A DNA stretch of 64,000 nucleotides from Chrysaora quinquecirrha (GCA_014526335.1 JACTAT010000137.1:124001-188000); one strand, 5' to 3'; positions 44,601 to 58,190 are shown, counted from the stretch's first letter. Notes: generated by a model from the letters alone, not told the origin. Numbers and translations are program-made.

Positions 44601-47600
44601 AAAAATTTTCCCTTAAAATATTGGCACAATAGTAAGTCTATAGCCTTGCCAAATGGGCAAAAATCAGCAAAAATCAGGGGTACAAAAACTAGCTTTTTGC
44701 TTCAAAATACGTCCCCAAATCAACGAAATACTCCCTAAATAGCCATTTGTGGACATATAAAGTGCTTTTTGATCAGACAGAGTCGAAATAGAAAGAAATA
44801 TTTTCCCTTAAAAAATCGACAAAATAGTAAGTCTATAGCCTTGCCAAATGGGCAAAAATCAGCCAAAATGAGGGGTTTAAAAACTAGCTTTTTTCTTCAC
44901 AAATAAGTCCCCAAAAAAAAAAACACCCTAAATAGCCATTGGGGGACATATAAAGTACTTTTTGATTAGATAGAGTCGAAATAGAAAGAAATATTTTCTC
45001 TTAAAAAATCGGCAAAATAGTAAGTCTATAGCCTTGCTAAATGGGCAAAAATCAGCCAAAATCAGGGGTTTAAAAACTAGCTTTTTTCTTCAAAAATAAG
45101 TTCCCAAACCAATTAAAAACACCCTAAATTGCCATCGGGGGAAATATAAAGTACTTTTTGATTTGAAAGAGTGGAATTAGAAAGAAAAGTTTCCCTTATA
45201 AAATAGACAAAATAGTAAGTCTATAGCCTTTCCAAGTGGGCAAAAATCAGCCAAAAACAGGGGTTTAAAAACTAGCTTTTTTTTCAAATATAAGTCCCCA
45301 AATCAACGAAAAACCCCCTAAATAGCCATTGGGGGACATATAAAGTACTTTTTGATTAGATAGAGTCGAATTAGAAAGAAAAATTTTCCCCTAAAAATCG
45401 ACAAAATAGTAAGTCTATAGCCTTGCCAAGTGGGCAAAAATCAGCCAAAATCAGGGGTTTAAAAACTAGCTTTTTTCTTCAAAAAAAGTCCCCAAACCAA
45501 CAAAAAATCCCCTAAATAGCTTTTAGGGGTATATAAAGTATTTTGTATCAGATAGAGTCGAATTAGGAAGAAAAATCTTCCTTCGGAAAATTGCCGAAAT
45601 AGTAAGTCTATAGCCTTGCCAAATGGCCAAAAATCAGCCAAAATCAGGGGTTCAAAAACTAGCTTTTTTCTTCATAAATAAGTCCCCAAATCAACGAAAT
45701 ACTCCCTCAATAGCCATTTAGGGACATATAAAGTACTTTTTGATCAGATAGAGTCGAATTAGAAAGAAAATTTTTCCCTTAAATAATTGACAAAGTAGTA
45801 AGTCTATAGCCTTGCCAAATGGGCAACAATCAGCCAAAACCAGGGGTGTAAAAACTAGCTTTTATCTCCAAAAATAAGTCCCCAAACCAACAAAAACCCC
45901 CCTAAATAGCCATTTGGGGACATATAAAGTACTTTTTGATTAGATAGAGTCGAATTAGAACGAAAAATTTTCCCTTAAAAAATCGACAAAATAGTAAGTC
46001 TATAGCCTTGCCAAATGGTCAAAAATCAGCGAAAATCAGGGGTTCAAAGACTAGCTTTTTTCTTTAAGAATAAGCCCCCAAATCAACGAAATACTCCCTA
46101 AATAGCCATTTGTGGACATATAAAGTGCTTTTTGATCAGATAGAGTCGAAATAGAAAGAAATATTTTCCCTTAAAATATTGACACAATAATAAGTCTATA
46201 GCCTTGCCAAATGGGCAAAAATCAGCAAAAATCAGGGGTTCAAAAGCTTGCTTTTTTCTTTAAGAATAAGCCCCCAAATCAACGAAAAACACCCTAAATA
46301 GCCATTGGGGGACATACAAAGTACTTTTTGATCAGATAGAGTCGAATTAGAAAGAACAATTTTCCCTTAAAAAATCGACAAAACAGTAAGTCTATAGCCT
46401 TGCCAAATGGGCAAAAATCAGCAAAAATCAGTGGTCTAAAAACTAGCTTTTTTCATCAAAATAAGTCCCCAAACCAACAAAATACTGTCTAAATAGCCAT
46501 TTGGGGACATATAAAGTACTTTTTGATCAGATAGAGTAGAATTAGAAAAAACAATTTTCCCTTAAAAAATCGACAAAATAGTAAGTCTATAGCCTTGCCA
46601 AGTGGGCAAAAATCGGCCAAAATCAGGGGTTTAAAAACTAGCTTTTTCTTCAAAAATAAGTACCCAAACCAACAACAAACCCTCTAAATAGCCATTGGGG
46701 GACATATAAAGTACTTTTTGATCCGATAGAGTCGAATTAGAAAGAAAAATTTTCCCCAAAAAAATCGACAAACAATTAAGTCTATAGCCTTGCCAAATAG
46801 GCAAAAATCAGCCAAAATCAGGGGTTTAAAAGCTAGCTTTTTTTCTTCAAAAATAAGTCCCCAAATCAACGAAATACTCCCTAAATAGCCATTTGGGGAC
46901 ATATAAAGTACTTTTTGATCAGATAGAGTCGAATTAGGACGAAAAATTTTCCCTTAAAAAATCGACAAAATAGTAAGTCTATAGCATTGCTAAATGGGCA
47001 AAAATCAGCCAAAATCAGGGGTTTAAAAGCTAGCTTTCTTCTTCAAAAATAAGTCCTCAAATCAACGAAATACCCCCTAAATAGCCTTTGGGGGATATAT
47101 AAAGTACTTTTTGATTAGATATAGTCGAATTAGAAAGAAAAATTTTCCCCAAAAAATTGCAAAATTTGTAAGGCTATAGCCTTGCCAAATGACCAAAAAT
47201 CAGGGAAAATCAGGGGTGTAAAAACTAGCTTTTTTCTTCAAAAGTAAGTCCCCAAATCAACGAAATACTCCCTAAATAGCCATTTGGGGACATTTAAAGT
47301 CTTTTTTGATCAGAGAGAGTCGAATTAGAAAGAAAAAGTTTCCCTTAAAAAATAGACAAATTAGTAAGTCTATAACCTTGCCAAAGGGCAAAAAACAGCC
47401 AAAATTCGAGGTTTAAAAACTAGCTTTTTTCTTCACAAATAAGTCCCCAATTCAACGATATACCCCTAAATAGCCATTGGGGGATTTATAAAGTACTTTT
47501 TGATTAGATAGCGCAGAAGTGAAAAGAAAATTTTTCCCCAAAAAATTGCAAAATTTGTAAGTCTATAGCCTTGCAAAATGACCAAAATTCAGCGAAAAGC

Positions 47601-50600
47601 AGGGGTTCAAAAACTAGCTTTTTTCTTCAAAAATAAGTCCCCAAACCAACTAAAAACACCCTAAATTGCCATCGGGGGAAATATAAAGTACTTTTTGATT
47701 TGAAAGAGTCGAATTAGAAAGAAAAGTTTCCCTTATAAAATAGACAAAATAGTAAGTCTATAGCCTTGCCAAATGGGCAAAAATCAGCCAAAATCAGGGG
47801 TTTGAAAACTAGCTTTGTTCTTCAAAAATAAGTCCCCAAACCAACGAAAAACCCCCTAAATAGCCATTGGGGGACATATAAAGTACTTTTTGATTAGATA
47901 GAGTCGAAATAGAAAGAAAAATTTTCCCTTAAAAAATTTACAAAATAGTAAGTCTATAACCTTGCCAAATGACCAAAAATCAGCGAAAATCATGTGCTCA
48001 AAAACTAGCCTTTTTCTTCAAAAACAAGTCCCAAAATCAACGAAATACTACCTATATAGCCATTTGGGGACATAAAAAGTACTTTTTGATCAGATGGAGT
48101 CGAATTAGAAAGAAAAATTTTCCCTTAAAAAACCGACAAAATAGTAAGTCTATAGCCTTGCCAAATCACCAAAAATCAGCGAAAATCAGGGGTTCAAAAA
48201 CTAGCTTGTTTCTTCAAAAATAAGTTCCCAAATAAACGAAATACCCCTAAATAGCCATTTGGGGACATATAAAATACTTTTTGATCAGATAGGGTCGAAT
48301 TAGAAAGAAATAGTCTCGCCGAAAAATTGCAAAAAATTGTAAGTCTATAGCCTTGCCAAATGACCAAAAATCAGCCAAAATCAAGGGTTCAAGAACTTGC
48401 CTTTTTCTTTAAAAATAAGTCCCCAAATCATCGATATACCCCTAGATATCCATTTGTTGACATATAAAGTGCTTTTTGATCAGATAGAGTCGAATTAGAA
48501 AGAAAATTTTCCCTTAAAATATTGGCACAATAGTAAGTCTATAGCCTTGCCAAATGGCAAAAATCAGCCAAAATCAGGGGTTTAAAAACTAGCTTTTTCT
48601 TCAAAAATAAGTCCCCAAACCAACGAAAAACCCCCTAAATAGCCATTAGGGGACATATAAAGTACTTTTTGATTAGATAGAGTCGAATTAGAAAGAAAAA
48701 TTTTCCCTTAAAAAACCGACAAAATAGTAAATCTATAGCCTTGCCAAATCACCAAAAATCAGCGAAAATCAGGGGTTCAAAAACTAGCTTGTTTCTTCAA
48801 AAATAAGTTCCCAAACCAACTAAAAACACCCTAAATTGCCATCGGGGGAAATATAAAGTACTTTTTGATTTGAAAGAGTGGAATTAGAAAGAAAAGTTTC
48901 CTTTATAAAATAGACAAAATAGTAAGTCTATAGCCTTTCCAAATGGGCAAAAATCAGCCAAAAACAGGGGTTTAAAAACTAGCTTTTTTCTTCAAATATA
49001 AGTCCCCAAATAAACGAAAAACCCCCTAAATAGCCATTGGGGGACATATAAAGTACTTTTTGATTAGATAGAGTCGAATTAGAAAGAAAAATTTTCCCCT
49101 AAAAATCGACAAAATAGTAAGTCTATAGCCTTGCCAAGTGGGCAAAAATCAGCCAAAATCAGGGGTTTAAAAACTAGTTTTTTTCTTCAAAAAAAGTCCC
49201 CAAATCAACGAAAAATCCCCTGAATAGCTTTAAGGGGTATATAAAGTATTTTGTATCAGATAGAGTCGAATTAGGAAGAAAAATCTTCCTTCGGAAAATT
49301 GCCGAAATAGTAAGTCTATAGCCTTGCCAAATGGCCAAAAATCAGCCAAAATCAGGGGTTCAAAAACTAGCTTTTTTCTTCATAAATAAGTCCCAAAATA
49401 AGCGAAATACCCCCTAAATAGCCATTGGGGGATAAATAAAGTACTTTTTGATCAGATAGCGTCGAATTAGAAAGACAAATTTTCCCTTAAAAAATCGACA
49501 AAATCTATAGCCTTGCCAAATGGGCAAAAATCAGCCAAAATCAGGTTCAAAAACTAGCTTTTTTCTTCATAAATAAGTCCCCAAATCAACGAAATACCCT
49601 CTAAATAGCCATTGGGGGATATATAAAGTACTTTATGATCAGATAGAGTCGAATTAGAAAGAAAAATTTTCCCTTAAATAATAGACAAAATAGTAAGTCT
49701 ATAGCCTTGCCAAATGGGCAAAAATCAGCCAAAATCAGGGGTTTAAAAACTAGCTTTTTTCTTCAAAAATAAGTCCCCAAACCAACGAAAACCCCCTAAA
49801 TAGCCATTGGGGGACATATAAAGTACTTTTTGATTAGATAGAGTCCAATAAGAAAGAAAAATTTTCCCCTAAAAGTCGACAAAATAGTAAGTCTATAGCC
49901 TTGCCAAGTGGGCAAAAATTAGCCAAAATCAAGGGTTTAAAAACTAGCTTTTTTCTACAAAAAAAAGTCCCCAAGCCAGCGAAAAATCCCCTAAATAGCT
50001 TTCAGGGGTATATAAAGTATTTTGTATCAGATAGAGTCGAATTAGGAAGAAATATTTTGCTCCGGAAAATTGCCCGAAATAGTAAGTCTATAGCCTTGCC
50101 AAATGGCCAAAAATCAGCCAAAACCAAGGGTGTAAAACTAGCTTTTTTCTACAAAAATAAGTCCCCAAATCAACGAAATACTCCCTCAATAGCCATTTAG
50201 GGACATATAAAGTACTTTTTGATCAGAAAGAGTCGAATTAGAAAGAAAATTTTTCCCTTAAATAATTGACAAAGTAGTAAGTCTATAGCCTTGCCAAATG
50301 GCCAAAAAAAAGCCAAAACCAGGGGTGTAAAGACTAGCTTTTATCTCCAAAAATAAGTCCCCAAACCAACAAAAACCCCCCTAAATAGCCATTGGGGGAT
50401 ATATAAAGTACGTTTTGATAAGATAGGGTCGAATTAGAAAGAAATATTTCACCCAAAAAATTGCAAAAAATTGTAAGTCTATAGTCTTGCCAAATGGGCA
50501 AAAATCAGCCAAAATCAGGGGTTTGAAAACTAGCTTTTTTCTTCAAAAATAAATCCCCAAACCAACGAAAAACCCCCTAAATAGCAATTGGGGGACATAT

Positions 50601-53500
50601 AAAGTACTTTTTGATCAGATAGAGTCGAATTAGAAAGAACAATTTTCCCTTAAAGAATCGACAAAATGGTAAGTGTATAGCCTTGCCAAATGGCCAAAAG
50701 TCAGCGAATATCAGGGGCTCAAAACTAGCTTTTTTCTTAAAAAATAAGTCCCCAAATCAACGAAAAAGCCCCTAAATAGTTTTTAAGGGCTATATAAAGA
50801 ATTTTTTTGCCAGAGAGGGTCGAAATAGAAAGAAATATTTTCCCAGAAAAATTGCAGAAATAGTAAGTCTATAGCCTTGACAAATGGGCAAAAATTTGCC
50901 AAAATCAAGGGGTTTCAAAACTAGCTTTTTTCTTCAAAAATAAGTCCCCAAACCAACGAAAAACCCCCTAAACAGCCATTGGGGGACAAATAAAGTACTT
51001 TTTGACTCGATAGAGTCGAAATAGAAAGAAAAATTTTCCCTTAAAATATCGACAAAATAGTAAGTCTATAGCCTTGCCAAATGGGCAAAAATCAGCCAAA
51101 ATCAGGGATTTAAAAACTAGCTTTTTCCTTCAAAAATATGTCCAAAAAACCAACGAAAAACCCCCTAAACAGCCATTGGGTGACATATTAAGTACTTTTT
51201 GATTAGATAGAGTCGAATTAGAAAGAAAAATTTTCCCCTAAAAATCGACAAAATAGTAAGTCTATAGCCTTGCCAAATGGGCAAAAATCAGCCAAAATCA
51301 GGGGTTTAAAAACTAGCTTTTTTCTTAAAAAATAAGTCCCCAAATCAACGAAATACCCCCTAAATAGCGATTGGGGGATATATAAAGTACTTTTTGATTA
51401 GATAGAGTCGAATTAGAAAGAAATGTTTTCCCCTAAAAATTTGACAATATAGTAAGTCTATAGCCTTGCCAAGTGGGCAAAAATCAGCCAAAATCAGGGG
51501 TTTAAAAACTAGCTTTTTTCTTCAAAAATAAGTCCCCAAATCAATGAAATACCCCCTAAATAGCCATTGGGGGATATATAAAATACTTTTTGATCAAATA
51601 GGGTCGAATTAGAAAGAAATATTTTCCCCTAAAAATTCGACAATATAGGAAGTCTATAGCCTTGCAAAGTGGGCAAAAATCAGCCAAAATCAGGGGTTTA
51701 AAAACTAGCTTTTTTCTTGAAAAACAAGTCCTCAAATCAACGAAAAACCCCCTAAATAGCTATTTGGGGACATATAAAGTACTTTTTGATCAAATAGGGT
51801 CGAAATAGAAAGAAATATTTTCCCCTAAAAATTCGACAATATAGTAAGTCTATAGCCTTGCAAAGTGGGCAAAAATCAGCCAAAGTCAGGGGTTTAAAAA
51901 CTAGCTTTTTTCTTAAAAATAAGGCCCAATACCAACGAAAACCCCCTAAATAGCCAATTGGGGACATATAAAGTACTTTTTGAACAGATAGAGTCGAATT
52001 AGAAAGAAAGATTTTCCCCGAAAAAATCGACAAAATAGTAAGTCTATTGGCTTGCCAAATAGGCAAAAATCAGCCAAAGTCAGGGGTTTAAAAAGTAGCT
52101 TTTTTCGTCAAAAATAAGTCTCCAAACCAACGATATACTCCCTCAATAGCCATTTGGGACATATAAAATACTTCTTGATCAGATAGAGTCGAATTAGAAA
52201 GAAAATTTTCCCTTAGAAAAAAGACAAAATAGTAAGTCTATAGCCTTGCCAAGTGGGCAAAAATCAGCCAAAATCAGGGGTTTAAAAACTAGCTTTTTTC
52301 TTCAAAAAAAAGTCCCCAAACCAACGAAAAATCCACTAAATAGCTTTTAGGGGTATATAAAGTATTTTGTATCAGATAGAGTCGAATTAGGAAGAAAATC
52401 TTCCTTCTGAAAATTGCCGAAATAGTAAGTCTATAGCTTTGCCATATGACAAAAAATCAGCAAAAATCAGGGGTTCAAAAACTAGCTTTTTTCTTCAAAA
52501 ATAAGTCCCCAAATCAACGAAAAACCCCTCTAAATAGCCATTGGGGGACATATAAAGTACTTTTTGATCAGATACAGTCGAATTAGATGGAAAAATATTC
52601 CCCTAAAAATCGACAAAGTAGTAAGTCTATAGCCTTGTCAAATGGGCAAAAATCAGCCAAAATCAGGTGTTTAAAACTAGCTATTTTCTTCAAAAGTAAG
52701 TCCCTAAACCAACGATATATCCCTTAAATAGCTTTTAGGGGTAATTAATGTATTTTGTGATCAGATAGAGTCGAATAAGAAAGAAAATGTTTCCCCGAAA
52801 GATTGCAAAAAATTGTAAGTCTATAGTCTTGCAAAATAGCCAAAAATCGGCCGAAATCAGTGGTTCAAAAACTAGCTTCTATCTTCAAATGTAAGTCCTC
52901 AAACCAACCAAATGCCCCGTAAATAGGTTTTAGGGGTAATTCATGTATTTTTTGATGAGATTGAGTCGAATAAGAAAGAAAATTTTCCCCCCAAAAATCG
53001 CCAAAATAGTAAGTCTACAGGCTTGCCAAATGGCCAAAAATCAGTCAAAATTTGGGGTTTAAAAAATTGCTTTTTTCTTCAAAAATAAATACCAAAACCT
53101 TCCAAATACCCCCTTAATAGCTTGTAGGGGTATATAAAGAATTTTGTGATCAGATACAGTCGAGTTAGAAAACAAATGTTCCCCGAAATATTGCAACAAA
53201 TAGTAAGTCTATAGCCTTGCCAAATGGCCAAAAATCAACCAAAATCAGGGGTTTTGAAAACTCGCTTTTTTCTTAAAAAAATGGCCCCAAACCAACGAAA
53301 AGTCCCTTAAATAGCTTTTAGGGGTATATAAAGTATTTTTTATCAGATAGAGTCGAATTAGGAAGAAAAATTTTGCTCCGGAAAATTGCCGAAATAGTAA
53401 GTCTATAGCCTTGCCAAACGGCCAAAACCAGCCAAAATCAGGGGTTCAAAAACTAGCTTTTTTCTTCAAAAATAAGTCCCCAAATCAACGAAATACCCCC
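29640..53500. repeat. Satellite array, monomer about 197 bp, about 120 copies
   Basis: Head-to-tail monomers carry landmarks in fixed order: CTTGCCAAATGG.CAAAAATCAG, GGGGTTTAAAAACTAGCTT, AAATAAGTCCCCAAATCAAC, CCTAAATAGCCATT, GACATATAAAGTACTTTTTG, ATCAGATAGAGTCGAATTAG, AAAATCGACAAAATAGTAAG, TCTATAGC. Edge monomers (29.6-30.3 kb and 52.6-53.5 kb) are the most diverged. The interior shows blocks of several monomers duplicated together. Some monomers contain an extra copy of about 40 bp at GGGGGACGTATAAAG (34443, 35635, 36656, 40009, 42025). All open frames within it are repeat by-products. Confidence 0.97.
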
Positions 53501-53850
53501 TGACTTTGACCGAATTTTTGCCATTTAGCAAGGCTATGGGCTTGCCTTTTTTGAGATTTTTCCGAGGGTCACATTTTCTTCCTAATTCGCCCTATTATGA
53601 TAGAAAACCCTTTACTTACTCTCTAGAGGCTATCCAGGGGGTTTTTGGTAGGATTTGATAAATATTTTGAAAAAAGGTAGCTTTGAAAATTCCTGATTTT
53701 TCCCGATTTTCGGTCATTTGGTAAGCTTGCCTTTTTTGTGATTTTTCGAGGCTAATTTTTTCTTCGTAATTCGACCTATTGTGTTAGAAAAAACCTTAAT
53801 TTACCTTTAGGCTATTCAGGGGGTATTTAGTAGGACTCGACCACTTTAGT
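53501..53850. repeat. Inverted, diverged satellite monomers at the array edge
   Basis: At 53500/53501 the orientation flips. The following sequence reads TTTTTGCCATTTAGCAAGGC..., TTCTTCCTAATTCG..., GCTATCCAGGGGG..., which is the reverse complement of monomer landmarks with many changes. A second partial inverted monomer follows to about 53850. Confidence 0.82.
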
Positions 53851-54311
53851 ATTCTCTGTTTTATTAGATTCAGATAATTTTGGCGAGGCTCGATGTTCTT
53901 ATTTTGCTAATGATTTGAGGCTCAAGTGTTCTTAATGATGTTCTTATTGATTTTCAACATTGATTTTCCTACAACCACACACAATAAATTGCTGCAAAGA
54001 ATACTAAATAACGGGTTGGCATATCTGCTGTATACTTTTCTTAGTATTTGCATAGTTCTCTTTTGTTAACATGAGGTGAAATGTCAAAAAAGTACATTTG
54101 TTTCTTATTTTCATCTGAAGCTAGAAATGTTCTTGCATTGTTCTTCTTTTTTTGGCAAATCAAGCCTCCGTGTTCTTGGTGTGTTCTTATAGAAAACGAG
54201 AGTAAGGCCTGTTGCAATCTGTCTCCACGTGCAATTTGGCAGATCCAGGCCAGCATTGGGGTACGAAGGAGCCAAGGATAATGATAATACTTAAAATGAA
54301 CATACAGACTG
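53851..54311. other. Fragmentary GTTCTTA-type TIR element
   Basis: GAGGCTCGATGTTCTTA, GTGTTCTTAATGATGTTCTTA and, toward the right, GTGTTCTTGGTGTGTTCTTATA repeat the GTTCTTA motif of the CACG-ended superfamily. Clear termini are missing. The small open frames on both strands here are chance. Confidence 0.45.
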
Positions 54312-54729
54312 TACACGCTTTTTTTATAAGGAACCTACCTCAAGGCCTAGTTCTTAAAGTTCCTTATTTTTTGGACCTCTTTTTAGGCAATTTTAGTTCC
54401 AAAAGTTCCTTAATAGTTCCGGGATAGTTCCTTAATTTTAACTGCACATAGAGTGGTCTTAACAATAAAAGAGAGGCACTTGCATGTGAGCAAAGCTCGA
54501 GACTACTCAAGGAAACATTTGATACATGCTTAACGTACAGTTTATGTGATTTTTGACTGCAAATGAATGGAACCGGCTTTCTAATTCTTGATTATTTGCA
54601 GCGATAAAAGCATTCAACATTGAAAAGTTCCTTAATAATTTTCTCTTTAGAAGTATAAGTTCTTTAAATTTTCGGACCTTCTACATGTAGGTTCCTTATA
54701 AAGTGGTTCTTTATAAAAAAAAGCGTGTA
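54312..54729. mobile_element. CACG-ended TIR element, TTCCTTA subfamily (opposite orientation)
   Basis: TACACGC, T-run, ATAAGGAACC at the left; GGTTCTTTATAAAA..GCGTGTA at the right. It is the reverse complement, with minor changes, of the copies at 2441 and 23635. It preserves the uninterrupted TTCCTTAATAGTTCC site used to prove the nested insertion at 24666. Confidence 0.87.
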
Positions 54730-57700
54730 TGTTTGTAACCTGTAACGTAATCATTGATATTCTGAATGGTGAATGCAAATATTGTCTAACTATGAATGCT
54801 TAAAAAAGAATGTAGCAATAAATTTAAATTTTTTTACATAATGCTGAAAAAGAAATCGTTCAAATGAGAGTTTAGTACATTTTAATTTCTGATTTTGATT
54901 TAAAAAACTCTGCAAACAATAAAGACAAGGCCCACTTGCCTGCGCTGGGACTTTTGCGGAAGTTTTGGGTAAAATCTTAGCAGCCAAGAGGTGGCTGACA
55001 AAGTTTGGGATACTAAGGGCTTATTTTCTTGGTAATGGTCGGTTTTTCGCAGACCCTCTGAATTCTGAAAACGGTAGACTTAGCAGAAAAACATTTCATG
55101 CACCAAAATAACAAAGCTGCCGAAAACGCTGGGCTGATCAGAACAAATTCGAAGTAAACCATACATTTTAAAGGGAGAACGAGATTCTTTGCGATGTCTG
55201 CGAAACCTTCCAACTTCGAGGACAGAAGGTTTTGGAGGCCTGCGAAACCTGCTGTTTTCAGAAGACGGCACCAAAAAATACGTTTCGACGTCTGCCGAAA
55301 AAAGGAGGCGTCTGCTGGAAACAGAATGTGACCAAAAAAATATGCCCTAAGTACACAAGTGGCAATGTTGGAAATGATAGAAAAGACGACAAGAAATAGA
55401 ATAACAAAGAAAAGTAAACAGGCATTCAGAATGCTCGATACTACCTTAAAAATGCTCATCGTTATTTGATAAGTTCATGTACATAATCTTTGGTGCCCCC
55501 CCTGAATTTGGGTTTCATTTTATTGCCCCTTTTAATCACATCAGAACTTTTCATGGCCCTGCATGATTTCCTCCAACCCCCACTAGACTCACTAAATAAG
55601 TCCAACTACTTCGCTCGATGTTGCTGTTGTTGTTTTCTACAATGCCTCAGTGTGGAATGACAAATCAAAATAAGGGGAGCGTAAGCTAGACACTCATGTC
55701 GTGAGTCTAGCCCCCCCCCCACCCTGTATTACTAATGACTGGACCCTTCAAGAAAAAAAATGAGTGTGTTCGTTTGTAGCATCAGCAAAAATTGCATAAA
55801 AAGACATTATTTGCTGCAGAAAGGCAGTTCATATGATAAATAATTACATAGTCAAACTAATGAAATACTGGTCTTAACATAAGCACTTTTTCAACCTTTC
55901 TGAATTAATTGAATAGTTGCAACACTGTTTATACCGTTTTCTTGTCTACAGTCTTTGAAGAACCAAATTGATTTACGTGGAGTTTTATATGATATTTACA
56001 AGAGTTCTCATTTCGGTTTATTCAATTCAACTTTTCATTTTCATCAAGCTTCATCATTTTCAAACTTCTGGAAATATTTCATATATCTAAAAGTCTAAAA
56101 GAAAACGATTTTATATTTAACGAATTGAAGATTGGAAAATTAAAACTGTTCAAATAAGCAACGGGGTTCTCTCTAACGGGGCGCAAACATTTTTCCTCTG
56201 GCTAGGGTATAATCTGGTAAGAAAAAGGCCACGTCGCCATTAGAACGTCAGGCTACTAATTGTGTCCCCAAGGGTGTTTTCCAAACTACTTTTCAAAGTA
56301 CTGTTTTTCGTATAAATAACATTCTTCGAAAAAGGACAGTTAAGGCTATGAAATATTGCAAAAGGGTGCCGATACCCTTCACAAATAATTTTGCCGTTCG
56401 ACTTTCTCGTGATCAAACTTCGGCTAAATAAATTAAAAGCGGTCACAATAGTCTCTAATAAAAGGTTCAATAATATTAAAAGTACAAAATCTAAGGGTGT
56501 AAGAATAGTACCTATCGGTCTTACCAAATAGTTTCCCTGTCTATACCTGCGCAAGAGACCCCGGGTACTTACATAAAGAACCGTGCATAAGTTCGTTTTT
56601 ACTTTCAGACATTTTTCTGGGATAGGTTTCCCTACAGACTTAGAGAAGTTTCATGAAATGTAATTATTTGAGCTCCCAGCTAAAGAAATTTCTCCCGAAT
56701 ATTGGACATGATTATTAGTGGTAAATGCTTTATAGTAGCCCCCCCCCCACATGGAGCTAAACAGCAAAACTAGGATAGGCGTAGAAGAAGAAAAAAATAA
56801 GCTAACAGGCTTGGCTGGCGCGGATGAGCTCGATTAATTCTACGTTTTAAATATGATTATAAACTGCCTTGGCTTTCTTCGATTTCGATTTTTGCAGGAA
56901 GAATAAACACAAAGTTAGCATAGCAGCTTACAAACGGCACTAATGGGTGTAATTTAAAGAAAAATGTTGTCCTGTTTATTAGGCACTGTTTCAAAAATGT
57001 TACCCTGTTTTTATAGGGTTGTGTTTCAATAATGTTGCCTTCGTGGCACATGCATACCTCGTACCCCTATAGTAGATACCTCCTCGCTAAGAAGGAGCCC
57101 TTACCCATTTCGATAACATAAATTGTTTTAAGAGTTTATAGCTATTTTGTACCTTTAATATGCTGAACTGATTTTCCTGCATGATGCTAATATTCAGCAG
57201 ACCTTCTATGCTTAAGGTAGAAATGTTGTCTGGAAAGGACACCACTTGCGCCTCCTAAAACGAGACATTTAATTGTCATGGAAAATTTCGTTTTTAAGGG
57301 TTGAATTATTTGCCAATTATGGTTTGAGCTGCAAAGTTAAGAACCAAACCATGCAAAACAGAAGATTCTCAAATGCGATTTTGTCTATGTGTATCGCAAT
57401 GCTAAATCTTATTCTACAGGAAATCGTGTTAAGCTTTTATTGGATTGAGTCGTCACAGTCGCTGAAGTCCGGAGTGGGGCTTTTGGGGGGGGGGTATCAA
57501 AAACCCGTTAAATCACAAAGCCCCCTTCAGTCCGGGGTGCACTTGATTTTACGAAATAGGGGGATGTACCGCTAGAAAATTGTCAATGCCACCTTGTGCT
57601 GGAATAAAATAAAATGATAATAATACCCTATACAGGAGTTCTCTTTCAAAGAGAATCACTCGAAAAACAAATGAAGAGAGCTTCTGGTGATGCTAGAATG

Positions 57701-57805
57701 GATCATAAATTGTCTTGAAAGGGAATTCCACCAGAAATGCAAATTTGGCTATTCATATTGCCGCAATTACCCAACATAGATCTGTCGCGGAGGGAGAAAG
57801 TGATA
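54730..57805. other. No confident gene; unrecognised minus-strand open frames
   Basis: A minus-strand ATG frame at 55013-55459 (148 codons) has a hydrophobic N-terminus but no motif I know, and a second frame overlaps it. A minus-strand frame at 56240-56554 is also hydrophobic and unrecognised. Terminal exons of the minus-strand paralogue should lie somewhere below 58729. I could not find a convincing match to exon 5 of the plus-strand gene here. Two C-homopolymer runs (about 55711 and 56741) are present. Confidence 0.4.
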
Positions 57806-58056
57806 CCCGGACCTCGAGTTGAAAATCTGAAAACGATACCCTGTTCGGCGGCCCTTCCCCGTACGTCAATCGCGCTATAGTGCTAGGTCTATGAAAACGA
57901 GTTTTGAGAACGCTTAAAAACCACCACACTATGACGCTAGGTGATGATGTCATCAATAACGTCACTGAAGTGAGGGCCCCCAATCCACAACTACTTACCC
58001 GGTCCTCCAGTTGAAAATCTGAACACGATATCCTGTTTGGCGGCACTTCCCAGTAC
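57806..58056. repeat. Direct repeat pair, about 58 bp, 190 bp apart
   Basis: ACCCGGACCTCGAGTTGAAA.. and ACCCGGTCCTCCAGTTGAAA.. each continue through ATCTGAA.ACGATA.CCTGTT and CGGC..CTTCCC.GTAC. The first begins near 57806, the second near 57997. Probably parts of a dispersed repeat. Confidence 0.7.
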
Positions 58057-58190
58057 TTCAAAACATATGAGTACCCCCCTCCAGGCACTGAAATCGTCGG
58101 ATAAAACGACACAGATGAACCAATTAATGTTATTTGCGACAAACGATAGGGTGGCGGAAAATGCACGACTAGTTCTATCCCAGCGCCTTA

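Noticed and set aside
29640..53500. Many 60-116 codon frames in the satellite
   Set aside because: The same peptide recurs with every monomer and frames break at homopolymer changes. No gene.
55013..55459. 148-codon minus-strand frame with hydrophobic N-terminus
   Set aside because: ATG start and modest length, but no motif, no splice context and an overlapping open frame. Not strong enough to call a gene.
56575..56632. Possible minus-strand exon between TCTGTAG and GTAAGT
   Set aside because: Splice sites are passable but the phase changes from 1 to 0, unlike all other exons of the paralogue, and the peptide matches nothing in it.
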